Below, in pieces: positions 20,255 to 39,174 of a stretch of 57,500 nucleotides of DNA (positions are counted from its first letter, which is position 1; every line of letters begins with the position of its first letter). The notes beneath the pieces were generated by a model. That model was not told the DNA's origin. It saw nothing but the letters and a program-made list of their open reading frames with translations, and made no database searches. This stretch comes from Mesostigma viride (taxonomy: Eukaryota > Streptophyta > Mesostigmatophyceae > Mesostigmatales > Mesostigmataceae): contig RPFO01000213.1 of the NCBI GenBank assembly GCA_009746045.1, positions 1-57,500 on the forward strand, written 5' to 3'. The translations under genes and the position numbers were made by a program.

Positions 20255-23200
20255 CTGCTGTCGCTGCAGTCCCAGAAGAGGACGCACCCCCACCGCTTGC
20301 CCGCGGCTCGCTCCGCTGGTACAAGCGGGACCATCGGGCCTCCCAGTCGTCCAAGTGTGGGGGTGGGGGGCGCGCAGTGCCTTTCCCAGTGCCTGCGATG
20401 GGAGCTGCTGGTGACGACGGCGAGGAAAAGACCCCATCGCTGGATGACTCGCTGGCTGCGATGGAGCTCCCTTTGCCAGACGCGCGGTTTTCCCTGAACA
20501 CAAGGGGCTGATTGGAAGGCTCCACGGGGCCACTGCAATCATACATGATGGTGCTGCTCTTATTATAAGGTCCACCTTGCTGACTGACTGCATTTACACG
20601 CACATCCCCTGAAGGCGTGGGCCCTGCTCTGCGCTGAGGCAAAACGGTCCCTGATGACGGCAGGGGTTGCGGCGACCAGCTGCCAGCATCTGGCAACACT
20701 CCGCCCCCATCCCCCTCATGATTGCTCCACGTTGCGACACCTGGCGCTGCCTCCCCTCTCTTGGGGGGGGCTGTATCACGTCGAGGTGTCAGCGGTAGGT
20801 CCACTTTGTCGCGCAGCATCCTGGTGGCACAGGGTGCATGCCCGCATGTCACCAAAGGCACGTCCACACAGACATTCCAACAAGTAGAGAAGTGTGTCAG
20901 TCTACCAAATGCCCTACTTGTTCATCCCACTAAGCCGCTGCCCTGCGAAGCCATTGCGTCCAAGAGTGAGTCCCAGTGTCGCACGGCTGTGTTGCTGTGC
21001 TTGGCAGTGGCATCCAGCTGTTAGGAAACCAGCTGTTGCTTACAGACGGTGGCTGATGTTGGCGCATTCCCCCATGGGGTTGGGTGGAATGTGACATTAG
21101 AAGCCCATGTGCAAGGGCCTTGAGTACCTGTGCAAGTACACAACACATCGTACAGTGGCCCAACTGGTCAGCAGCTATCTCATGACAACACAACAACCCA
21201 CGACCCACCTGGTCCGCCCTTATGCTAATCACAACACATCGTACAGTGACGCACCCGGTCCGCCCTTATGCTAATTACAACACATCGTACAGTGACCCAC
21301 CTGGTCCGCCCTTATGCTAATTACAACACATCGTACAGTGACCCACCTGGTCCGCCCTTATGCTAATTACGACACATCGTACAGTGACGCACCTGGTCCG
21401 CCCTTATGCTAATTACGACACATCGTACAGTGACGCACCTGGTAAGCACCTGGGCTACCGCGTCTGCGTTGAACAGTCCGCGGGGCACACCCATTCCGGT
21501 ATAGGTGGTGTTGCTGCATGGCAGCTGCAGAAAAGAGGTGATCTGGTTGAGGCCCAGCGCACCGCTGCTCACGCGGCCGGTGACCTGGCAGGATGCCCCC
21601 ATGACAGGTGGCCATGGTACACGACGAAAACGTGGGGCGCGAGGGAGAAAGATGGGTAGGCGTCGTCAGGTGGGGGCCGTGAAGGAGGAGCCATGAAGGA
21701 GGCGCCATGACAGCGGGCGATGTCAGGGGCCACGGCCCATGCAAGGCAAGGCTGATCATGCGACGCCTGAGGCAGGACCCACCGGATAACTTGTTGGGGA
21801 GCAGAACAAGCGGTTCTGACCCCTGCTGCGGTGATTCAAAGGCGCAGGGGAAGATTTTGTGCCCTGAGAGAGTGAGCGCCAGCGAGGAAGATGCCACCCC
21901 AGTTTGGCACGCGTTCTGGACGTGTTTGGGACTTTGTTTTATGCAACTGTGTCACGATGTTGCCTACAAGAGCTGCCACCAAGCTCATCTGCGCCAGGCT
22001 GCTATCAGTTTGCAACGCAACCCCTCCTCAGATGGTTGGATTTTTACAATTTTACTAGTAGTATATAGCACTGGCACACCCACCCCCGTATACGCGCGGC
22101 ACTGGGCAAACGCCTCCTTCACGTTGCAGTATGGTCGTCCCAGGAACAGCGGCAGCGGCACGCCCGACAGTGCGCACTGGGCGGTGAGCACATCACGAAT
22201 GCCCCAGTCCCCACTCGTGACCACTAGCATCTGCGGCTCCCCCACGGATGCTCGCGGCCCCTTCCCTGCTCGCCACCTGTCATCAAATCCATGACCACTG
22301 GCTCGGCCCGCAGACCCCAAGCTGCCATCCATCCCCCCGTCAACCCCACGCAAAGACAACCTGGGATAGGGGCTGCCATGCAAAGCCGTAGACCGGCCGC
22401 CCTTCCTCTGGGCCAGACCCTCGTATGCGCCCGTGCGGTGCCACGTGGCGGATGCCAGCGGGTCCACCTCCTCATCGGCGATCACCCCCTTGTCGACCAG
22501 GTAGCGGCACAAGTCCTCCAACACGGCGGGGAAGCCGCGGGACACATCGGCCATGGCCTGGTGGCGACGGTGGGTGGCGCACGGGGGGGGGGCGGGGATG
22601 AGGCACAAGGATGCCAGCGCACACAGCGTGGGCGCGTAGCAGACAATGAGCGTTAGCACGAAGGTGGTGGGTGCGTTGTCAGACAAAAGATGTTGGCACA
22701 CAGAGCGTGGGCGTGTGAAGGACAAACTAATGTCTGCCTATGCAGAGGGTGGCCGGGTAAGAGACAAGCGACGACAGACTGCCACACGGCATATTCCCAA
22801 TACCACCAAAACAACATTCCCAGGATATGGCTCGCACTGCTGATGGCATGGCGTGAATGACGCCAGAAGTGAGAGGACATGATGTCTCGGAATGTAAGCA
22901 ACAAGAACGGTTCAACGCCATGTGGTCGCAGGCATGCCACCTCTCCTACATTCCACGAGTGTAACCCCGTTTGTTTGGGGTCAGCTGGCTGGGGCGTAGG
23001 CCCCAGGAGGGGCGCACACCAGCTGCGTAGATAGGCCCCCGGGGAAGCGTCCAGATAATTGAGGCAACACACTGCTGTTAATGAAACATATCAGGGGAGG
23101 CGAGGTTGCCAGTAAGCAGTACAGGAGTCGGCACATACCTGGGTGAAGCCAGTCCGGGCGGTGACGTCCTCACCGATACACGGCACCGCCTGAGGCCGCA

Positions 23201-23777
23201 CGTAGGAGTGGAACTGGCCGAAGAGCACCGGCGTGGGTCCCCGCGCGTCGACCAACGCGGCTGCCAGCTCCATGATCTCGTGGAGCTGAACGGGTAAGGT
23301 TCCGGGTTAGGTTACGGTACGGGCGCCAGAGAGTAAGCAGGGTATGCAGACGCAACGCACGCGGTCAGAAGAGAGTAGCTGGGGATGCACGTGGCGCAAG
23401 CACCTAACACAGGCAGTCCGTTAATGCTAGATAACATGCATTAAATACTTCTGCATTCAGTTGATCTGCTTGATGATTCAAGGTGACACAACCAGGCTAG
23501 CTGGCAACGGATTCGCTTCGTAGAGAGCAGCAGGCAAATCACTTGCGCCAACAATTACCTTCCCCGGGCGATGCTTCGGGACGGTAACTTCAAAGGCTAA
23601 CGCGCAGTAGAACGGGTACGTGTGGTAGAGGCAGGCGCTAAGCATCCTGGAGAATGGATTGCGTAGACATGCAGAGCCGACGGCATGGGCGCCTGCAGCC
23701 GGCATGCGCACTGCGGCCAGCGACTCTCGACTGGACCGCCAATTACCCATGAGCACACGCAGTGGCGTCAACAGCAT
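16110..23777 (-). CDS. ERI1-like exonuclease domain fused to TatD-like nuclease domain, both catalytically degenerate (ten exons, about 863 aa)
   Basis: My model joins 23777-23559, 23285-23139, 22557-22084, 21584-21439, 20820-20215, 19789-19654, 18752-18606, 17749-17507, 17216-17021 and 16387-16110. All introns are GT-AG and every junction keeps phase, giving 863 codons and a stop. Residues 1-55 are basic and could be an organelle transit peptide. Residues about 56-340 follow the ERI1/DEDDh fold and about 520-863 the TatD fold; a Ser/Pro/Gly-rich linker separates them. The fifth exon alone contains the last helix of the ERI1 part (RMLRDKVDLPLT), the linker and the first TatD strand (GWLDMAYLTDR), which is direct evidence for fusion. 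Most expected metal ligands are replaced, so a binding or regulatory role in RNA/DNA metabolism is more likely than nuclease activity. Some boundaries, chiefly exons 3/4 and 9/10, have alternatives. Confidence 0.75.
20780..23777 (-). other. Domain: ERI1-like 3'-5' exonuclease fold (DEDDh superfamily)
   Basis: Exon 1 has YPFYCALAFEVTVPKHRPGK, where ERI1 proteins have a DFExT motif. Exon 2 gives EIMELAAALVDARG...FHSYVRPQAVP...TGFTQ, matching the family's EIIEFPxVLV, YVRP and TGITQ landmarks. Exon 3 gives AMADVSRGFPAVLEDLCRYL and VVTSGDWGIRDVLTAQCALS with PYCNVKEAFAQ, matching the GDWD...QC and NLKxAF landmarks. Exon 4 ends GVPRGLFNADAVAQVLT, aligning with HSGLDDAxNIARVL. The first Asp is Ala61, the Asp of the WD motif is Gly241, and the final HxGxDD is lost (Phe318-Asn319). 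Only Glu63 remains. An insert of about 80 residues (about 160-230) precedes the GDWG strand. Confidence 0.75.
21138..21440. repeat. 46-bp tandem repeat inside an ERI1-TatD intron
   Basis: The phrase ACATCGTACAGTGAC...CCGCCCTTATGCTAATTAC repeats about every 46 bp, roughly five regular copies plus a diverged one at the low end. On the gene's (minus) strand each unit contains a sequence like CAG|GTGCGTCACTG or CAG|GTGGGTCACTG. The last unit overlaps the 3' end of exon 4, where that sequence is the predicted 5' splice site. Confidence 0.85.
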
Positions 23778-24852
23778 GGTTACTGCCGGGTTTTGTCATA
23801 GACGAGACGAAGAATTCTTCCTGAATGCACACGTGGTCAAGTCCTTGCGGATTGCGGAAGGTGCGATTAGATTTTTATTACTGAGTTCGCATTTACAAAA
23901 TAATTTGACGCAATCGGGCGACGTTGATGGCATGGAACGAAGCAATCCATTTGCTCATTACGTTAACACTTCATCTTCATATACAATCGTAAACTCCTGC
24001 AGGATTTGGACACAATTCAGCGAGTAATAAGAGTCAATACGATCAGGTGCCATCGTGGAGAGCTGGTTGCTGAGGGTTTTGGGCTTGCATATGCATCGCC
24101 TGCCATTTACATGTATTGCGGGGGCTCATAAATCTTTTTGCCTGACCGACCTCACGTGCTCACGTGCCGACCTTTCATTTTCGCTCGGCTTTTTTACCAG
24201 GGTACCCTGAGGGGACGGTGCATCTGCCAAGAGGGTAACGATAATAATTCTTTCAGCATTCGTACTCAACGTCTACAGTACAGCGTACAGTATTGTCGTA
24301 CAGTACACCGGTTTTCGAGGTGTCCGCGCCGCGCCGGTCGTCCTAATTTGGCCATGCTCAAAATTTCCGGGATTCAATTTTTTTTGCCACAACCTTGCCA
24401 CAACCGACAAACTTATACAGAGAAGCCATGGCTACCTGTATAAGATGCAGTCAACTGAAGTAAGTGCCTTCACCTAAAAGGCCGATGGATGTTTGCATTA
24501 AAATGAAATAAATTTATATCGTATCGTCTAAATTGGATTTTTTGGCGGTGATAAACGATGTCGAAAGTTCGCAGAACTAGAAAATGGAGGAACAAAAAAA
24601 TGGTCAACATGCGTGGTTGAGTGTCCAACCCGGTTAGATTTGACGCGCTAACTTGCCATTTCAGGCATATATATTGACATTATATGGGGATTATGTCATC
24701 ACAATGTCGCTATCTGGGTTTAGAAGCGATAATTTGCACTACTACCCCAATTGCCACCGCCAAGGAATTTGGCCAATAATTGGGTGCGCAGAATCAGTCA
24801 TCTCTCTTTCTTGTTAAACGCACGATTGGCACCGTTGTCCGTAGCCCCAGGA
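23778..24852. promoter_or_regulatory. Shared divergent upstream region of the ERI1-TatD gene and the unknown plus-strand gene
   Basis: About 1.07 kb separates the two predicted start codons, which point away from each other. I see no coding exon, but a short run of AT-rich sequence and a GTACAG-rich stretch (about 24,275-24,310). A bidirectional promoter is an inference from geometry. No TATA box or initiator can be assigned confidently. Confidence 0.35.
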
Positions 24853-34984
<10,132 letters not shown>

Positions 34985-35078
34985 GATAATCCACGGTAGT
35001 GTAGTGTTGTCAGGATGAAGGCGCGACTGTCCATCAATCATGTAGGAGACATGCGGGTGCTGCCATGGCGACGTTGTT

Positions 35079-36034
35079 CAGGCATGAGGAGGGCACGAAG
35101 AGGCCACCGTCGCTAATGAATCGCCTGAATCGTTCAAGCGCATGCCCCCTCCGGTAGGAGATCACAACAGAGGTAAAGAACCTCGACGGTTATGAAGGTG
35201 GATCCTAGTAAACCCAATGCATGGGAACATCCCCGCCCACGCATGGGGCCAGCATGGGTGTGCCAGCGGCTGGCAGAAAGGCCAGGAAGATCAAGGAGCC
35301 GAAACAAGCATCGTGCGGTCGCGGTTGGCATGCCAGCACGTCTGGCAGCGCTTGACGCTTCTGGTGAAGTGATTGACAACGCGGCTGGTGGCGCTTGCAC
35401 TCGTGGGACATGGGACGTGAGCTTGGGGGCAAATGCATCGCAAGGCCACCCAAGCGGTTGCATTCCGCTTGTCTAGGGCCAGGCCCGTGGTGCGGCAATG
35501 CTGGCAAACGCAGGGTTTGTCGGTACGTATCGCCCCTTGGTGAATAGTGCCCCGGTCCCTGCTGCGAAGGCAGGCTCGTTTGGCATGGCAGGATATGCTT
35601 CAAATGGGTAGGATTTGGTGGTCTTGAATTGCTACCCCTGTGCCGCTGTGGATGAGGAACGTGTTGAACGCCAGGTGAGCTGTTGGCATACCATGAGGAT
35701 CAGCAGCAGCATCGAGAGCATGGGCCGGAAGGGGCACCCAGTACTCATCCCCGCATCGTACATCCTAGTTTGCAGGTGAGTAATTTTCTGACAATGCTGC
35801 CAACCGGCCGCTTGATAATGCAACGAGGGGCTGCACTGCAATGCATGGCGGGCTTGAAACCCGGCCGATATTGGCCTATACATTCACTGGTGTATCTCAT
35901 GCCACTAAGCTTGCAGGATGACTGCGATGCTAGCTCTGGGTGTGGGAAGGTGTGGGATAGCTTCGTTCAGCAGACGATTGGCCAACACGTTGTTCACCTG
36001 GATTTCTGAAACGCTATTTATTTTATGCTCATGA
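35079..36034 (+). CDS. Possible 3'-terminal exons of the unknown gene
   Basis: Two junctions look good. An exon ending at 35,775 (GRKGHPVLIPASYILVCR then GTGAGTAAT) joins in phase to an exon from 35,917, preceded by GCTTGCAG. The latter encodes MTAMLALGVGRCGIASFSRR and a hydrophobic tail before a stop at 36,034. Earlier pieces (about 35,079-35,152 and 35,217-35,609) are protein-like (HEEGTKRPPSLMNRL; GFVGTYRPLVNSAPVPAAKA), but an in-frame stop at 35,474 leaves their splicing unsolved. They may belong to the 24,853 gene or to a separate small gene. Confidence 0.4.
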
Positions 36035-36689
36035 GGTTAGTCCTTTTAGTCTATGCGATTTCCAAAAATATATCTTTCATTTTAATGAAAGCACTTTCGA
36101 AGCTCTGTGGCGAAGGGATCCTCTCGAGTAGTGGCAAGGTGGATAAGGAGCTGGTCGTCGCGCCGTGGAAGCTGGGGCGAATAATGTGGACTGGACCCGT
36201 GAAGGAGATGAGGGACGCAAGCATTCGGCAGGCAAATGCTCTCAGCTAGGGAGTCCCATTGCATGGATTCGAAAAAAAAATCACAAAATGACTTCATTGA
36301 GACTGGGTGCTTCAGCATTTACTCAGTCAATGCACTAGTTCTGCCTGACAAGATGAGGCATGCAGCGCCTGCTAAGTGATGAGGTGTTCAGGGAGAACGG
36401 GCGCATCTGGTGGGTGCAAAGAACATTAAAACTGAATCTGCATTTCAAGGTGACATGAGTGCATTCCTGAGTGGCAGTTCAGGTGCTGGCCGAATCGAAG
36501 CCAAATCTATTCGCCAGTCACGTCATCCTGTCCTCGATCGCCACCGTACCGGGAGCTCGTGGCTGAGGAACTGCCGTGGCGCTAGTACTGCAGGTGCACC
36601 TTGTGCACCCATGCAGAGTAGGTGGCAGTTTACATTCCCCCACCTGCAGGTTGTAGCTCAGAATGTGCATGCCCCTCACTCAGGGATAC
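36035..36689. other. Spacer with degraded LINE-like sequence
   Basis: No convincing gene. The last 100 bases (about 36,600-36,690) resemble a degenerate family B 3' UTR (TTACATTCCCCCACCTGCAGG, CTCAGGGATACATTAATTAA). Confidence 0.45.
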
Positions 36690-37021
36690 ATTAATTAATT
36701 AGTTAATTAGGAACAGAACTCCGTTGGGAGTATCTGTAGCACATAGCCCTTGAGAAGGGGCATATGGCCTATAATACATTCTAAGCTACTTCCTGCAAGG
36801 GTGGGAATGTAAACAACACTTGCTCTAGGTGCCCTAGGGCACCTGCACCACCCAGAGTCTCGGGCAACTCCCAGCTAAGGGGAGCCCGTCATAGGTGGGG
36901 AAGATCATCATAGCTATACAAAAGCTAGAGCGTGGCATCTCAGCAGAGAGCAGCTCTCTGCATGGGCACAGCTTAACTACATAAAGCTAGGCATCATCTG
37001 GGGTGTGGCACATCATAGGCA

Positions 37022-38017
37022 CGCATTAATTAATTAATTAATAAGCACGTGACTGCGTCACGTGGGTGCCAATACAGAGTAAAGGAACCTTCAACCCTAT
37101 ATACACAGTGAGAAGGAGGGAGGGCGCCCTAGCTTCTCTCACTGCCGCAGGTGGGCAGGCCACAGAGCGCTCTCTCCACGGCATGGTGCCGGGGCGCAAC
37201 ACTGTGGGTGCAATACAACCAGTGCAATACCATAGGTAGGCTGACGCATAGCTTATGCTACAAATGTGAGGTGGGCTCAAGACGTCGGCTAATTAAGGCG
37301 CAAGCTGATGGCCACAAGGTGCCAGAGCTAATTGAAGGTACTATAACGCTGTGCGCTAATATCGTTTCAAGTGCTGTAATGCCTAAGCTATCCCATCATC
37401 GATTGCCCCCAATGATCTAGACAACTAGCTGGAGTGCTCTATCCCGGGGAAGCCCGGGGGGGCTTCCACAGTTTCTTGTTGACGTAGAGGTCCCCGCCCC
37501 GCCAGTACACTTGGGGCTTCTCGGGGTTGGTCTTGTGGCGGATGTAGTCGGGCCACTGATCGCGGCGTTGCTGCTGCTGGGCTGGCGTCAGGTCGTCGTC
37601 AAGCGACCAGGAGGTGTCCACCAGCTTCTTGCGGCGAGAGAGGAACCGAACTCGGGCTGTGATGTCCCTGAAGGTGAGGACCACTGGAGGGGGCCCAGCC
37701 TTGGCCCGTGGATGGGGCAGGCGGTAGGCGCCCTGCAGTATCGCACCTGGCAGCTGCATGCGCGCCAAGAGCTGTTTCTTCAGCTCGTCGAGAAGAGAGT
37801 CTGGGGTCTCCTCCGGCAGCATGTCGAAGCGCCTGAGGATGACCCGGCAGCGGCGACGGTCGCGGTCAGCGGCCTCGCGGCGCGTGTCTTCCAGCTCCTG
37901 GAGCTTGGTGGTGATGGCGGTCGTGGTAGAGGATGCCTGGCTCGATCTTGAGCAGGTCCGCCCAGGAGGCGCGAGTCGAGGGGTCATCGCTAGCCCTACC
38001 AGCAGGTTGGGCGGCAT
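37022..38017 (-). mobile_element. Nested 5'-truncated family A element
   Basis: Nearly identical over about 1 kb to 11,842-12,835. I noticed only a few changes: an extra ATGA near 37,411, a G-to-C in the GATGTC(G/C)CTGAAGG phrase, and an extra GATC near 37,945. It breaks off at GGTTGGGCGG where the other copy continues, showing 5' truncation. It contains the ORF1 C-terminal 190 or so codons (from 38,023 down to 37,439). Such high identity implies recent activity of family A. Confidence 0.85.
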
Positions 38018-38124
38018 GTACATGGCTAAATAATGCGCGTGAGTCAGCTGGTATAGTGCCTGTAGGAGGCGTACATGTACATGGCCACGGTCTATCTATT
38101 CTACACTACTACTGCTGTATTCCC

Positions 38125-38570
38125 CTAAGCTGGGGCGTCTGGAGTCGTTGGGGCCGCGGAGGTCGCCTGCCAGGGCTTGTGTCCGACGTAGATGGCCGCC
38201 CCCTTCCAGTACACCGGCTGCCCCGCCGCCTTGGTCTGCCGGAGCTGGAGGTAGGTCGGCCATAGCTCCCGTCGCCGTTGTTGCTGCGCCAGGGTCAAGT
38301 CGTCGTCAAGGGTGAAGTGAGTCTTCTCGAGCCGCTTGCGGCGTCTGAGGAAAGAAATCTTGTCCGCCGGGTTCTGAAAGGTGAGGAGCGGGGGCGCCCC
38401 GGCCTTACCCCGCGCGCGGGGAAGGCGGTGGGCGACCAGCTCGATCTCACCATTCAGGCCCATGCGACCAATGATTTCTCTCTCAAACGCACGCGTAAGC
38501 TTCTCGGAATTCTCACCTTCCTCCATGGTGAAGTTCTTGACAATGACGTTGAGGCTGCGCTTGGCGAGCT
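38125..38570 (-). pseudogene. ORF1p-like C-terminal half, family B
   Basis: Encodes GELAKRSLNVIVKNFTMEEG (RRM-like core), EREIIGRMGLNGEIELVAHR, PPLLTFQNPADKISFLRRRK and LEKTHFTLDDDLTLAQQQRR, then PVYWKGAAIYVGHKPW and a stop. It corresponds to the second half of the protein at 39,614-40,988. The reading frame extends upstream only into unrelated sequence, so the copy is truncated. Confidence 0.75.
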
Positions 38571-38880
38571 CTCCGTGATTTGGAAGAAGATGATGGACAA
38601 GGCCAAGTGGGCCCAGGTCATAGAGGACAACGAGCCCCCCCCAGTGGGGAAGCGCCCGCGTGTGCAATCCCGCGGGAGGCACGCCAGATAGCTCCCCCTA
38701 GGGCAGCGTGCGGCTGCCTAGATAGATGTTGTAGTTAGAACGCTGTTAGATAGATGTAGAATGTAGCCAATGTAGATAGATTAGACCGGTAGGAATGTTT
38801 GCACCCATCCATCCATCCATCGGGGTTAATGCTCCGTGACTCCCCAACGGGAGCACGAGTCTAATTAATTAATTAATTAA
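38571..38880 (+). mobile_element. LINE ORF2 tail plus 3' UTR, plus strand
   Basis: The plus strand reads DKAKWAQVIEDNEPPPVGKR and stops near 38,691. A 3' UTR follows with ATCC repeats (38,807-38,821), the hairpin ACTCCCCAACGGGAG (about 38,839) and the tail TAATTAATTAATTAAT. It has the same organisation as the minus-strand copy at 9,050-9,450. Confidence 0.55.
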
Positions 38881-38990
38881 TCGTCCAGGAATACTTGTCT
38901 CATAGTCTGAGCAGGCACTCCGCAAAGGTGAAAACCATTTGCGTTCAGTGCCGGGCCGCGGAAAACGCGGAAAAACGCGATCTGCAAATG

Positions 38991-39050
38991 AATCCGACCG
39001 GAATCGAACTGGGGACCTCTCGCACCAACTTTCGCTGACTATAGGACGGA
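38991..39050 (-). other. tRNA-like / RNA polymerase III B-box relic
   Basis: On the minus strand AGTTCGATTCC matches a pol III B box. Seven-base flanks TCCGTCC and GGTCGGA pair with one mismatch, like an acceptor stem. Only about 44 bases lie between them, so the anticodon arm is missing. It is not a functional tRNA as it stands and could be a tRNA pseudogene or part of a SINE. Confidence 0.35.
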
Positions 39051-39174
39051 CGTCTCCGGTTACCATGGCATCGCCAACTTACACCTACAGTCATCCGCAA
39101 ATTAAAGTTCTCCTTTCCGGGGAGTGATGCAAGCCTGTCGGATTTGGTACTAGATAAATCACTCGTCTTGTCTC

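Larger units (their letters stand above)
36690..38570 (-). mobile_element. 5'-truncated ORF1-only element (family B), interrupted by a nested family A copy
   Basis: Minus-strand order is ORF1-B C-terminal half (38,570-38,125), start of its 3' UTR (38,124-38,018), a family A insertion (38,017-37,022), then the rest of the family B 3' UTR (37,021-36,690) ending at TTAATTAATTAGTTAATTA. The uninterrupted 3' UTR is visible at 39,175-39,610, where GGCACACATGTACATG is continuous. Here it is split into GGCACGCA and CATGTACATGG around the insert. The terminal hairpin ACTCCGTTGGGAGT is at about 36,719. Confidence 0.8.

Noticed and set aside
20215-20867. Separate gene starting at the ATG at 20,867
   Set aside because: An acceptor at 20,821 joined in phase to exon 4 extends a recognisable ERI1 helix, which explains the frame better than a new start. 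I kept this as the alternative to test.
21138-21440. CRISPR-like or satellite array as a separate element
   Set aside because: The 46-bp units are head-to-tail without unique spacers and lie within an intron.
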